This document shows positions 15,080 through 22,735 of a stretch of DNA of 22,735 nucleotides, piece after piece. Under the pieces are notes generated by a model. That model was not told the DNA's origin. It worked only from the letters and a program-made list of their open reading frames with translations, and ran no database searches. This stretch comes from CAYRTD01 sp964528675. Its GTDB lineage: Bacteria; Bacteroidota; Bacteroidia; Bacteroidales; GCA-2748055. Every line of letters starts with the position of its first letter. The stretch's first letter is position 1. The DNA lies in NCBI GenBank assembly GCA_964528675.1, contig CAZGTU010000074.1, forward strand, positions 1 to 22,735. The letters are read 5' to 3'. The translations under genes and the position numbers were made by a program.

Positions 15080-15615
15080 AACACTAAACCTACGTTTATT
15101 CCTGCCCTTGCCCAGAATCCTCCGTCACCCCTGTCAAAAAACCGATTTTCAGGGTCTTCGTATTCGACAGAAGGAGAAATATATGCCGGTCCGATAAAAG
15201 CGCTCAGAGATATTGTTTCTTTAAATATTCGTTGAACTCCAATCAAAAGTCCTCCGCCAATACCGTTTAAGGTTGCAGAGGCTGTGCCGGATTGTTCATC
15301 AATTGTAAAGCTCTGATATCGTAAATAAGGTGCTATGAACGCTCCATTGGGAGCAGATTTTTCTTCCGAAAGGTAGTACCTGAATTCAGGCGTTAATGAG
15401 AAACCAGAAAAATTTGCATTAAGAACATCGGCTCCTGTATAATAAAATCCAAGCTGGACTCCCATGTCTTCATTAAGAGCTCTTTCGTAAGCCAGTACAT
15501 AGGTATTCATAAAAGGAGAAACCAGGCTGGTTTTTATTACATTGCTTTTCAACTGTGCCTGTGTAACCCCCATGCCGAGTGAAATGATCGTTAAAAGGAC
15601 GATAATTTTTTTCAT
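15076..15615 (-). CDS. DUF3575-like outer-membrane beta-barrel protein
   Basis: A 179-residue exported protein. Residues 1-20 are a signal peptide ending TQA before Q21. The mature part is made of alternating polar and aromatic strands (NTYVLAYERAL, VQLGFYYTG, FSLTPEFRYYL, FIAPYLRYQSF, LLIGVQRIF, LSAFIGPAYI) and ends in a barrel-type terminal strand, ARAGINVGLVF, with C-terminal Phe. This fits a small 8-stranded outer-membrane barrel of the DUF3575 type common in Bacteroidetes. No function is known. It lies 81 bases downstream of aspS on the same strand and may be read through from it. Confidence 0.75.
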   Translation of the reverse strand: MKKIIVLLTIISLGMGVTQAQLKSNVIKTSLVSPFMNTYVLAYERALNEDMGVQLGFYYTGADVLNANFSGFSLTPEFRYYLSEEKSAPNGAFIAPYLRYQSFTIDEQSGTASATLNGIGGGLLIGVQRIFKETISLSAFIGPAYISPSVEYEDPENRFFDRGDGGFWARAGINVGLVF

Positions 15616-15696
15616 AATTCAGGATAATTTAGGTTAATTAATAAATCCTTAATGATAGTCCTTAGTACGACATTCCAAGGGTTCGGGTTACACATG

Positions 15697-17454
15697 TTAA
15701 GTTTCATCATGCACAATTACCAGTTTAAGTTCCTTGAGTTGCTCTTCAGAGATCTTCGAAGGGGAATCGATCATTACATCCCTGCCTGCATTGTTCTTCG
15801 GAAATGCTATTACATCCCTTATTGAATCAAGTCCGGCGAATAATGACACCCAGCGGTCAAAACCAAAGGCAATGCCACCATGCGGTGGAGCGCCATATTG
15901 GAAAGCATTCATGAGAAAACCAAATTGCGAACGGGCTTCTTCTTCGGTAAACCCAAGCTGCTTAAACATTAACTGCTGAAGTTTCCGGTCATGGATCCTG
16001 ATGGACCCTCCGCCAATTTCAACTCCGTTAATAACCAGGTCATAAGCCTTTGCTCTCACCTTTCCGGGATCTGTATTGAGTAAGTCTATGTCTTCTTCAA
16101 GGGGTGATGTGAAGGGATGATGCATGGCATAATACCGTTCTGTTTCTTCGTCCCATTCGAGGAGGGGGAAGTCAACAACCCACAAAGGCTTGTATGTTTT
16201 CTTATCCCTGAGATTCAGTCGATTTGCCATTTCAAGTCTTAATTCCCCGAGCTGTTCAAGCGTAGAGAACCTGTTCCCCGCAAGAATAAGTAACAGGTCG
16301 CCGGGCTTAGCCTTCAGCATTTCTGCCCAACCTTTAAGCGCTTCCTGATCGAAAAATTTATCAACAGAAGACTTAAAGCTGCCATCACTGTTATATTTCA
16401 CATATACAAGGCCTTTGGCACCTATCTGGGGTCTTTGTACCCATTTTGTGAGTTCATCAAGCTGTTTTCTGGAATAATCAGCGCATCCTTTTGCATTTAT
16501 TCCTCCAACATATTCCACAGAGTCAAATACCTTGAAACCTTTATTTTGAACCAGTGAAGTCAGTTCATGGATCTTCATTTCGAAACGGGTATCCGGTTTA
16601 TCCGTACCATAATTTTCCATTGCATCCCAGTAAGGCATTTTCGGGAATTCATAGTCGATTTCTACATCCAGTACCGATTTGAAAAGGTGTTTGGCAAGTC
16701 CTTCAAAAGCCCCAAGTACATCGTCCCTGTCAACAAAAGACATCTCACAATCAATCTGTGTAAATTCCGGCTGCCGGTCTGCACGCAGGTCTTCATCACG
16801 AAAGCATTTTACGATCTGAAAATATTTGTCAAAGCCGGCCACCATTAATAACTGTTTGAAAGTCTGAGGTGACTGCGGCAATGCATAAAATTGCTTTGGA
16901 TTCATTCTCGACGGTACAACAAAGTCACGTGCACCTTCAGGTGTGGATTTGATCAAAACCGGTGTCTCGACTTCCAGAAAACCCTGCTCACTCATATATT
17001 TCCTCACTTCATGGGCCATCTGGTGACGCAGCTCAAGGTTTTTTCTCACTTCCGCACGACGCAGATCAAGATAACGGTATTTCATCCTGAGATCTTCTCC
17101 ACCATCGGTTTCTGCTTCAATGGTGAAAGGAGGAACCTGAGATTCGCTCAGTATATTCAGTCCTTCGACGACGATTTCTATTTCACCGGTAGGGATCTTC
17201 AGGTTTTTATTGCTTCTTTCTTCAACCTTACCTGTTGCCTGAACCACATACTCCCGACCAAGTTTTCTTGCTTTTTCGCAAAGAACTTTGTTGGTTTCCA
17301 TGTTAAATGCCAGTTGTGTGATCCCATACCTGTCTCTTAAATCAACGAAAGTAAGACCGCCAAGATCCCTTGATTTCTGAACCCATCCGCTCAGGGTCAC
17401 TTTTTTTCCTTTATCCTTGATATTTAATTCTCCGCAAGTGTGTGTTCTGTACAT
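15697..17454 (-). CDS. aspS: Aspartyl-tRNA synthetase
   Basis: A 585-residue bacterial-type class II AspRS that charges tRNA-Asp. Domains: N-terminal OB-fold anticodon-binding domain (about 1-105, LSGWVQKSRDLGGLTFVDLRD), catalytic core with motif 2 FRDEDLRADRQPEFTQID (218-235), the bacterial GAD insertion (about 290-415), and motif 3 in GFDRW (531-535). L31 in RDLGGL, where non-discriminating enzymes tend to have His, suggests a tRNA-Asp-specific enzyme, which would go with a separate AsnRS. Length is normal and nothing essential is missing. It is divergent from tadA across 109 bases. Confidence 0.97.
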   Translation of the reverse strand: MYRTHTCGELNIKDKGKKVTLSGWVQKSRDLGGLTFVDLRDRYGITQLAFNMETNKVLCEKARKLGREYVVQATGKVEERSNKNLKIPTGEIEIVVEGLNILSESQVPPFTIEAETDGGEDLRMKYRYLDLRRAEVRKNLELRHQMAHEVRKYMSEQGFLEVETPVLIKSTPEGARDFVVPSRMNPKQFYALPQSPQTFKQLLMVAGFDKYFQIVKCFRDEDLRADRQPEFTQIDCEMSFVDRDDVLGAFEGLAKHLFKSVLDVEIDYEFPKMPYWDAMENYGTDKPDTRFEMKIHELTSLVQNKGFKVFDSVEYVGGINAKGCADYSRKQLDELTKWVQRPQIGAKGLVYVKYNSDGSFKSSVDKFFDQEALKGWAEMLKAKPGDLLLILAGNRFSTLEQLGELRLEMANRLNLRDKKTYKPLWVVDFPLLEWDEETERYYAMHHPFTSPLEEDIDLLNTDPGKVRAKAYDLVINGVEIGGGSIRIHDRKLQQLMFKQLGFTEEEARSQFGFLMNAFQYGAPPHGGIAFGFDRWVSLFAGLDSIRDVIAFPKNNAGRDVMIDSPSKISEEQLKELKLVIVHDET

Positions 17455-17461
17455 GGTTTTG

Positions 17462-17469
17462 TATTTTTG
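17462..17469 (+). promoter_or_regulatory. Possible -7 box for tadA
   Basis: TATTTTTG matches TAnnTTTG in the aspS-tadA divergent region, but it is 94 bases before the tadA ATG, giving a long leader. Other starts in the AT-rich region are possible. Confidence 0.25.
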
Positions 17470-17563
17470 TTGCCGGGATAGATAATTTATTTTTTCCCTT
17501 TTTATAATTCAGATGCGAAAATATAAAGAATCGAAATGATAAAACAGGATAAAACTTAAAATT

Positions 17564-18016
17564 ATGCAATATCCCCTGTTTTCGGATGAATTTTTTATGA
17601 ACGAAGCTTTGAGAGAAGCAAAAACAGCCTTGGAGGAAAATGAAATACCGGTAGGCGCTGTAATTGTGATTGATAATCAAATCATTGCCCGCGGACATAA
17701 TATGACCGAAGCCTTAATGGATGTCACTGCACATGCGGAAATGGTCTCCATGACTTCGGCATTTAATTTCCTTGGAGCAAAATACTTACCCGATTGCGTC
17801 CTTTATGTTACGCTCGAACCATGCGCCATGTGCGCTTCGGCAACACGATGGGCACAGCTTGGAAGACTTGTTTATGGGGCAAAAGACCCCAAAGCCGGAT
17901 TCAGCTTACTTGAAGGAAAAGTTTTACATCCGAAAACAGTTGTGCAGAATGGCATTTTGGAAAATGAATGCAGACTGTTAATGGAAGAGTTTTTTAAGAA
18001 AAAAAGAAACAATTAG
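17564..18016 (+). CDS. tadA: tRNA adenosine(34) deaminase
   Basis: A 150-residue zinc deaminase that converts adenosine 34 to inosine in the anticodon of tRNA-Arg(ACG), needed to read CGN codons. Zinc ligands H57, C87 and C90 and the proton-shuttle E59 are all present (HAEM; PCAMC). The downstream RLVYGAKDPKAG is typical of TadA as against cytosine or guanine deaminases, although nucleoside deaminases such as guanine deaminase share the core. Start at 17564 gives a normal N terminus. It ends 28 bases from the convergent aroA stop. Confidence 0.88.
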   Translation: MQYPLFSDEFFMNEALREAKTALEENEIPVGAVIVIDNQIIARGHNMTEALMDVTAHAEMVSMTSAFNFLGAKYLPDCVLYVTLEPCAMCASATRWAQLGRLVYGAKDPKAGFSLLEGKVLHPKTVVQNGILENECRLLMEEFFKKKRNN

Positions 18017-18044
18017 TTTTTTTGATTATTTTGAGTCATCAGAA

Positions 18045-19280
18045 TTAATGTTGTTTTTCTATTTTAAAACCTGCTTTTTCAAGATCTTCCCAGTATCCCG
18101 GGTAAGATTTACTAACTACCCCTGGATCTTCAATCACCAGTTGATTCGATTTGATTGAAAGTGGAGCCAGTCCCAGAGCCATGCGATGATCTTTATAGGT
18201 TTCAATTTTCACCTTTCTGTTCCAGTCTGGTTTTGTTTTTCCATCCCACCAAATGAGGTCACCATCGCCAGAAAAAGAAATTTCCACCCCGAATTTTAAA
18301 AGTTCATTATACAATGCCTTTACCCTGTCGGTTTCCTTTATGCGCAAAGATCTGCATCCGGAGAAATAAAAGGGGATGTTCTTTGCTATACAATAAGGAG
18401 CGAAGCTTTGAACCATGTCAGGGTTATTCCTGAAATCATAATGGAATTCGTTTAAACTTACATCTGATCTCGTCAGCTTCAGTCCTTCTTGGTTAAAAGA
18501 AGTTCTTACCCCCAGGTTGTCAAACATTGCGATGATCTGGGAATCTCCCTGGTAGCTTTTTTTATTCAGGCCTTTCAATGTAATTTCTGCATCCGGATGA
18601 AGGCCGGCAATCATGAACCAGTATGAAGCACTGCTCCAATCGGCTTCTGCTGTTATTGTTTTTTCGGTATAGGAAGAATCTTTAACCCGAATCAGGTCAT
18701 TTTCCTTTTCCACTATGGCACCTGCTTCCTGCATCAATGAGATGGTCATTCCAATATAGCTGTAAGAAATGGTATCTCCTTTAAGAATAAGCTCAAGACC
18801 TCCATTGAGGCAGGGGCCTATCATTAAAAGAGCACTGATATATTGACTGCTTATTCCCGAATCAATTTTTATTTGTTTGCCTTCCAGTTTTTTCCCTTTT
18901 ATTTGAAGTGGAGGATAGCCTTCTTTTTCCAGGTAGTTAATAGTTGCTCCCAGCTCTTGCAATGCATTTACAAGTTTCCCGATGGGGCGGTTTTTCATTC
19001 TTTCGGTTCCGGTAAGAATAACTTCTTCATTACCGGCAGCATAATAAGCAGTCAGAAATCTCATTGTGGTGCCGGCATGACCAGCATCTTTTATTTTATC
19101 TTTAGACTGGAGCAGGCTGATCATGGTCCTGGTGTCATCACTTTCAGATAAATTTATTGGATGAACTTTATTCCCCGAAAGTGCCGAGATCATCAACAAT
19201 CGGTTACTGATACTTTTCGAGGAAGGCAATTGTGGCAGTGTACGAATGCTACTGGCTGTATTTTGAATGAATAATTTCAT
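18045..19280 (-). CDS. aroA: 3-phosphoshikimate 1-carboxyvinyltransferase (EPSP synthase)
   Basis: A 411-residue EPSP synthase, sixth step of the shikimate pathway to aromatic amino acids. Seen: PEP/S3P-binding SKSISNR (21-27), the loop GHAGTTMRF (67-75), SSQY (144-147), catalytic D288 in NPDMVQ, K315-E316 in RIKETDR, DHR (364-366) and K391 in SKSYPGYW. It is slightly shorter than the E. coli enzyme (427). Compared with the usual GNAGTAMRP loop it has H68 for Asn, T72 for Ala and F75 for Pro, while the Gly that governs glyphosate binding (G70) is kept. It stands alone, away from other aro genes, with its own -7 box. Confidence 0.94.
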   Translation of the reverse strand: MKLFIQNTASSIRTLPQLPSSKSISNRLLMISALSGNKVHPINLSESDDTRTMISLLQSKDKIKDAGHAGTTMRFLTAYYAAGNEEVILTGTERMKNRPIGKLVNALQELGATINYLEKEGYPPLQIKGKKLEGKQIKIDSGISSQYISALLMIGPCLNGGLELILKGDTISYSYIGMTISLMQEAGAIVEKENDLIRVKDSSYTEKTITAEADWSSASYWFMIAGLHPDAEITLKGLNKKSYQGDSQIIAMFDNLGVRTSFNQEGLKLTRSDVSLNEFHYDFRNNPDMVQSFAPYCIAKNIPFYFSGCRSLRIKETDRVKALYNELLKFGVEISFSGDGDLIWWDGKTKPDWNRKVKIETYKDHRMALGLAPLSIKSNQLVIEDPGVVSKSYPGYWEDLEKAGFKIEKQH

Positions 19281-19298
19281 ATAAAGAATTTAGCTTTA

Positions 19299-19306
19299 CA
19301 AAAATA
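19299..19306 (-). promoter_or_regulatory. Bacteroidetes-type -7 box for aroA
   Basis: On the minus strand TATTTTTG matches TAnnTTTG and ends 18 bases before the aroA ATG at 19280. No clear -33 TTTG. Confidence 0.4.
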
Positions 19307-19371
19307 GATAATTTACTATATTTTGCATTTTTTTATGCTGCAGAAGCCATAATCAGGCAGGAGAATTAAAA

Positions 19372-19395
19372 CAGATATCGGACATTATGGACAGA
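19372..19395. repeat. 24-bp dispersed repeat, copy 2
   Basis: Identical over 24 bases to 11049-11072. This copy lies in the 219-base divergent region between aroA and the proline dehydrogenase gene and lacks the adjacent GC-rich hairpin of copy 1. Confidence 0.8.
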
Positions 19396-19456
19396 CACTA
19401 AATAGACATATTGCATAACATAGGATGCTTTCAGGGAAATAGATATTTTATCTTAC

Positions 19457-19464
19457 TATTTTTG
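19457..19464 (+). promoter_or_regulatory. Bacteroidetes-type -7 box for proline dehydrogenase
   Basis: TATTTTTG matches TAnnTTTG and ends 35 bases before the ATG at 19500. No strong -33 TTTG is seen upstream. Confidence 0.45.
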
Positions 19465-19499
19465 AGTATTCTTTCAAAAAATTTGATAAAAAAGCAGAA

Positions 19500-20672
19500 A
19501 TGAAAGAAATAAATATTGAAAATACAAAAATCGCTTTTAAGGTCAGAACTAATGAAGAATTGCGCAGAGCCAATTTAATGTTCAGGCTGATTTCAAGACC
19601 GGGGCTGGTAAGATTTGGAAATTCTGTCATCAGTACTATGGCAAAGTCCGGACTGCCTGTTAACTGGATTGTAAAACCCACCGTTTATCGTCAGTTTGTA
19701 GGAGGAGAATCAATTAATGAATGTTCGACAGTGATAGAAAAACTGGCCAGCGGTAATGTAAAATCAATACTGGATTATTCTGTTGAAGGAAAGGAAAGCG
19801 ATGAGGAAATTCAGAAAGCTCTTGAGGAAACCTTGAGCGCAATCGATTATGCCGGTAAAAATAAAAATATACCGTTTGCAGTTTTCAAACCTACAGCTTT
19901 TATTAGATCGGATGCACTTGAAAAATTGAGTTCGGGTGGAAGGGATCTGCCTGCTGAAGTTCAGGCAGAGGGTAATAAATTCAGGGACAGGGTCAACCAG
20001 ATGTGCCGGCGGGCAGCAAGTTATGATTTGCCGATATTAATTGATGCGGAAGATAGCTGGTACCAGGATTTTATCGATCAGGTGGTATACGAAATGCATC
20101 AAAAATATAACCGGGAAAAAGCAATTGTTTTCAATACCTATCAGATGTATCGCTGGGACCGACTGGGTGTTCTCAAAAGGGATATAGAAAGAGCCAGGAA
20201 AGAAAACTTTTTCCTCGGGGCAAAATTTGTCAGAGGTGCCTATATGGAAAGAGAGAGGGAAAGAGCAAAAGAGAGAGGCTATAAGGATCCCATTCAGCCT
20301 GATAAAGAATCGACAGACAGGGATTATGATCTTGCACTCGGTTATTCTGTACAGAACATTGATATTGTTTCCATTTTCAATGGTACCCACAACGAAAAAA
20401 GCTCAATTTTACTGACAGAACTTATGGAGAGACATAAGCTTGAGCCTGATGATCAACGTTGCTGGTTTTCACAGCTTTATGGCATGAGTGATAATATCAG
20501 TTTCAATCTTGCCGATGCAGGATTCAATGTGGCGAAATATGTTCCCTATGGGCCGGTGAAACATGTTCTGCCTTATTTAACAAGGCGAGCAGAAGAAAAC
20601 ACCTCCGTTAAAGGGCAAACAGGCCGTGAATTATCACTGATAAAAAAGGAATTAAAAAGAAGAAAAAAATAA
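19500..20672 (+). CDS. Proline dehydrogenase
   Basis: A 390-residue FAD-dependent proline dehydrogenase (PRODH barrel, PF01619), oxidising proline to pyrroline-5-carboxylate and feeding electrons to quinone. Seen: LDYSVEG (91-97), FKPTA (129-133), DAEDSWYQ (182-189), NTYQMYRWD (212-220), KFVRGAYM (242-249), GTHNEKS (295-301), and RRAEENTS (362-369), which carries the Arg pair that binds the substrate carboxylate. It is the stand-alone form, without the P5C dehydrogenase domain found in PutA fusions. No P5C dehydrogenase gene is in the window. A -7 box precedes it, and the next gene starts 3 bases after its stop. Confidence 0.92.
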   Translation: MKEINIENTKIAFKVRTNEELRRANLMFRLISRPGLVRFGNSVISTMAKSGLPVNWIVKPTVYRQFVGGESINECSTVIEKLASGNVKSILDYSVEGKESDEEIQKALEETLSAIDYAGKNKNIPFAVFKPTAFIRSDALEKLSSGGRDLPAEVQAEGNKFRDRVNQMCRRAASYDLPILIDAEDSWYQDFIDQVVYEMHQKYNREKAIVFNTYQMYRWDRLGVLKRDIERARKENFFLGAKFVRGAYMERERERAKERGYKDPIQPDKESTDRDYDLALGYSVQNIDIVSIFNGTHNEKSSILLTELMERHKLEPDDQRCWFSQLYGMSDNISFNLADAGFNVAKYVPYGPVKHVLPYLTRRAEENTSVKGQTGRELSLIKKELKRRKK

Positions 20673-20675
20673 AAA

Positions 20676-21149
20676 ATGAAACTCGCAAATAAAAAAGAAA
20701 CCTACCGTATCTGGTTACAAAAATTTGTTGCCACCGTGATTTTTACACCGCTTGTTCTGGTGTTTTCTTTTTCAAATTTTTTCAATGAACCCTTTATAGG
20801 ACTTCAAAGGGCTCATCTCATTATTATCATTTCGTTACTGTATCTAGCAGTTATAGCCTATCATCATTTGCTTAATCCCTATTTTATTTTCTATACCGAT
20901 CATGGGGATAAACTCGTTTTCAGGTATTATCCCATCAGAGCTTTTAAATCGAAAAAAAACAGCATTGTTATTCCAAAGGAAAAATTCCTGAAGTTTAAAA
21001 CTGAGAAGACTTTCCTTGGAGAAAAGATATACCTGTTTCAACAGGGAAGAAAAGGCGTTGCTAAATACCCTGCCATTTCTCTTACCGGACTTTCTTCAAA
21101 AGACCGTGAAGACTTGAAAAGCTCTTTAAGCCAATATCTTAAAAAATAA
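20676..21149 (+). CDS. Small membrane protein with two helices and a PH-like tail, unknown function
   Basis: A 157-residue protein I do not recognise. Two hydrophobic segments (about 17-36 and 47-66) form a hairpin in the inner membrane. The rest (about 70-157) is a cytoplasmic beta-rich domain (YFIFYTDHGDKLVFRYYPI, then SIVIPKEKFLKFKTEK) and a terminal helix, an organisation that recalls bacterial PH-like domain proteins. It starts 3 bases after the proline dehydrogenase stop and ends 63 bases before dprA, so it is probably cotranscribed. A link to proline catabolism is only positional. Confidence 0.7.
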   Translation: MKLANKKETYRIWLQKFVATVIFTPLVLVFSFSNFFNEPFIGLQRAHLIIIISLLYLAVIAYHHLLNPYFIFYTDHGDKLVFRYYPIRAFKSKKNSIVIPKEKFLKFKTEKTFLGEKIYLFQQGRKGVAKYPAISLTGLSSKDREDLKSSLSQYLKK

Positions 21150-21212
21150 TTTTAACCAAAAACGCTGAGATTTCCTGATTTTTTCCATTAAGAAGAAAAG
21201 CACTCACTTTTT

Positions 21213-22319
21213 ATGGAAGAGGAAATGAAATATCTTCTTGCACTTACTATGATCCCATCTATTGGATCAATTACGGCAAGAAAGCTGATTATTCATACAG
21301 GTTCTGCTTCGGCTGTATTCAAAGAGAAAATGCAGGTGTTGACCAAAATTCCCGGCATTGGAAATACCCTTGCAGAAAGAGCAGTTTCAGGTGACCTGGT
21401 ACAAAAAGCTGAAAATGAACTCGTATTCTGCAAAAAAAATGGTATTAAAATTTTAGATTTTTATTCAGACGATTATCCGACAAGGTTAAAGAATTGCCCT
21501 GATGCCCCTTTAATCCTTTTTTACCGGGGAGAGAATTATTTTGATTCTATGAAAATTGTTAGCATTGTGGGCACCCGGCGTGCATCTTCCTATGGCGTTG
21601 AGATCTGTGAAACATTAATAAAAGATATTTCACAGGCTTATGTAAATGCTGTTATAGTAAGTGGCCTGGCTTACGGAATAGATTACCAGGCTCATCTTGC
21701 TGCACTTAAAAATAATCTAAAAACAATAGCAGTTCTTGGTCATGGATTACATACCATTTATCCCTCGCAACATAAGAACCTGGCATTTAAAATAATGGAA
21801 AATGGATGCCTGTGTACGGATTTCAGCTCGGATATGAACCCGGAGCGGAATAATTTTATAAAGCGTAACCGTATAATTGCCGGATTGTCTGACGCTACCA
21901 TAGTTGTTGAATCCGGAATGAAGGGAGGGGCATTGATCACAGCAGATATCGCCAATTCCTACAATCGTGATGTATTTGCTTTTCCCGGGCGGGCAGGGGA
22001 TGAAAAATCAATGGGTTGTAATGCCTTGATAAAATTTAACAAAGCCGGGATGATTGAGGACTTGAAGGACCTTGAATACTTTTTGGGATGGGAGAGGGGT
22101 ACTGATAATCCGGCACCTCGTCAGAAACTTTTGTTCACCGAGTTATCAGAACAGGAAGAAAGGGTGGTGGAAGCATTAAAGGAAGAAGATAAAATATCGC
22201 TGGATTCACTCAGCCTGAAATTGAAATGGCCGGTAAGTAAAGTATCAACTATTTTACTGAATCTTGAATTTGAAGGAATTATAAGAAATTACCCCGGTAA
22301 TTACTATCGACTGGTTTAA
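21213..22319 (+). CDS. dprA: DNA processing protein DprA
   Basis: A 368-residue DprA/Smf protein, which binds incoming single-stranded DNA in natural transformation and loads RecA. Domains: N-terminal helix-hairpin-helix/SAM-like region (about 5-60, KIPGIGNTLAERAV), a Rossmann-type core with VGTRRASSYG (119-128), SGLAYGID (150-157), FIKRNRIIAGLSD (215-227), GALITADIA (239-247) and FPGR (257-260), and a C-terminal winged-helix domain (about 308-368). All core motifs are intact. ATG 21213 (MEEEMKYLL) is used, but ATG 21225 (MKYLLALTMIPSIG) is also reasonable. No other competence genes are nearby. Confidence 0.94.
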   Translation: MEEEMKYLLALTMIPSIGSITARKLIIHTGSASAVFKEKMQVLTKIPGIGNTLAERAVSGDLVQKAENELVFCKKNGIKILDFYSDDYPTRLKNCPDAPLILFYRGENYFDSMKIVSIVGTRRASSYGVEICETLIKDISQAYVNAVIVSGLAYGIDYQAHLAALKNNLKTIAVLGHGLHTIYPSQHKNLAFKIMENGCLCTDFSSDMNPERNNFIKRNRIIAGLSDATIVVESGMKGGALITADIANSYNRDVFAFPGRAGDEKSMGCNALIKFNKAGMIEDLKDLEYFLGWERGTDNPAPRQKLLFTELSEQEERVVEALKEEDKISLDSLSLKLKWPVSKVSTILLNLEFEGIIRNYPGNYYRLV

Positions 22320-22442
22320 GTTTCGGGTATAAAAAATTTTAAAAATGCATGCATCTATGTGTGTTAATATAATTGTTTTTTTTGTTTTTTTTCTACAAAT
22401 CATAATTATTAAATTGCAAAACATAAAATTTTATTAGTAAAG

Positions 22443-22643
22443 TACTAAAGTTTCGCACTTGATTAATAAGATATGTTGCCACAGATCCTCCAAAGGCGGA
22501 TAGGTTCACAGATTAAAAATATTATTCTCATTCGTTGCAAGTAATATTCTTAATCTGTGAACTTAGCGACAGCGATCTCATGAACAGCCAAAGGCTGTGA
22601 GTAATCTGTGGCAACATTAATTGATAAGTGCGAAACTTCAGTA
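22443..22643. mobile_element. MITE-like nested inverted repeat
   Basis: Three nested arm pairs are seen. Outer: TACTAAAGTTTCGCACTT (22443-22460) with 22626-22643, 17 of 18 matching. Middle: ATGTTGCCACAGAT (22473-22486) with 22604-22617, perfect. Inner: 21 bases (22504-22524) with 22542-22562, one mismatch, around a 17-base loop. A further small hairpin, CAGCCAAAGGCTG, is at 22585-22597. The direct repeat AGTAAAGTA occurs at 22436-22444 and 22640-22648 and could be a 9-bp target duplication, although it overlaps the outer arms. There is no transposase frame, so if mobile it would be non-autonomous. It could also be a structured regulatory or REP-like element. Confidence 0.65.
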
Positions 22644-22650
22644 AAGTATA

Positions 22651-22658
22651 TATTTTTG
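22651..22658 (+). promoter_or_regulatory. Bacteroidetes-type -7 box for the last gene
   Basis: TATTTTTG matches TAnnTTTG and ends 36 bases before the ATG at 22695. The -33 region falls inside the right arm of the inverted repeat, just upstream. Confidence 0.45.
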
Positions 22659-22694
22659 TTTGAAATATAAATCATAACATTTAAACTATTATTT

Positions 22695-22735
22695 ATGGAC
22701 CCCAGAGTAGAAAATTTCATGGCCAGGATCAAGGC
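22695..22735 (+). CDS. Start of a gene running off the window
   Basis: An open frame begins MDPRVENFMARIK and is cut by the window edge after 13 codons. A -7 box lies 36 bases upstream. The short N terminus is reminiscent of NADP-glutamate dehydrogenases, which would fit metabolically with proline dehydrogenase nearby, but 13 residues are not enough to name it. Confidence 0.5.
   Translation, partial: MDPRVENFMARIK

Larger units (their letters stand above)
22320..22694. other. Non-coding region before the last gene
   Basis: These 375 bases have no gene. The left part (22320-22442) is very AT-rich with runs of T and no clear signal. The right part holds the nested inverted repeat at 22443-22643 and the -7 box at 22651-22658. 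Confidence 0.7.

Noticed and set aside
22550..22732. Minus-strand 60-codon frame across the nested repeat
   Set aside because: It is made of repeat arms and the antisense of the last gene's start; no coding character.
1..22735. CRISPR array, prophage, integrase, defence island or biosynthetic cluster
   Set aside because: No regularly spaced repeats, Cas, phage structural, integrase or recognisable defence genes other than vapBC were seen.

Overview
The window looks like a chromosomal piece of a Bacteroidetes (Bacteroidota) genome, probably a Bacteroidales/Marinilabiliales-like anaerobe or microaerophile taken from an assembly. The reasons are: putative promoters of the TAnnTTTG (-7) type with AT-rich leaders and no clear Shine-Dalgarno sites; family content typical of the phylum (a DUF1080 protein with its usual N-terminal domain, a DUF3575 outer-membrane protein, a DUF1987/SiaC-like protein, a relic of a 7TMR-type sensor kinase); and a desulfoferrodoxin-type superoxide reductase. 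A 100-N scaffold gap at 9256-9355 is flanked by an exact 55-bp duplication, so it is most likely an assembly join and not missing DNA.

Layout. 1-2041: a terminator of an upstream gene, an exported DUF1080 (3-keto-disaccharide hydrolase-like) protein, a hairpin-rich intergenic repeat cluster, then a minus-strand vapBC toxin-antitoxin pair. 2350-5018: an AbgT-family transporter whose stop overlaps the start of DNA polymerase IV (dinB). 5168-9242: a co-directional run of superoxide reductase-like protein, membrane-anchored M23 peptidase, dxr (isoprenoid synthesis), rseP-type site-2 protease and tatA, closed by a strong terminator after the gap. 9568-11820: a minus-strand tandem GNAT acetyltransferase, a plus-strand relic of a histidine kinase, a SiaC-like phosphoprotein and a small ribbon-helix-helix-like protein. 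11821-15079: a polysaccharide flippase divergent from a GT4 glycosyltransferase, the latter overlapping rnhB. 15076-19280: DUF3575 barrel and aspS (minus), tadA (plus), aroA (minus). 19500-22319: proline dehydrogenase, a small two-helix membrane protein and dprA. The last 375 bases before the edge hold a MITE-like nested inverted repeat, and the start of a new gene runs off the window.

Most of the window is housekeeping and envelope maintenance: lipid precursor synthesis, envelope proteolysis, protein export, surface polysaccharide, DNA repair and uptake (dinB, rnhB, dprA), tRNA functions (aspS, tadA) and proline catabolism. I see no multi-gene defence or biosynthetic system that is clearly new. 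The items most worth a second look are the decayed 7TMR histidine kinase next to an orphan siaC-like gene, the nested inverted repeat lying against the promoter of the last gene, the dispersed 24-bp repeat with its REP-like hairpins, and the superoxide reductase whose usual E-K-H active-site motif reads D-R-H.
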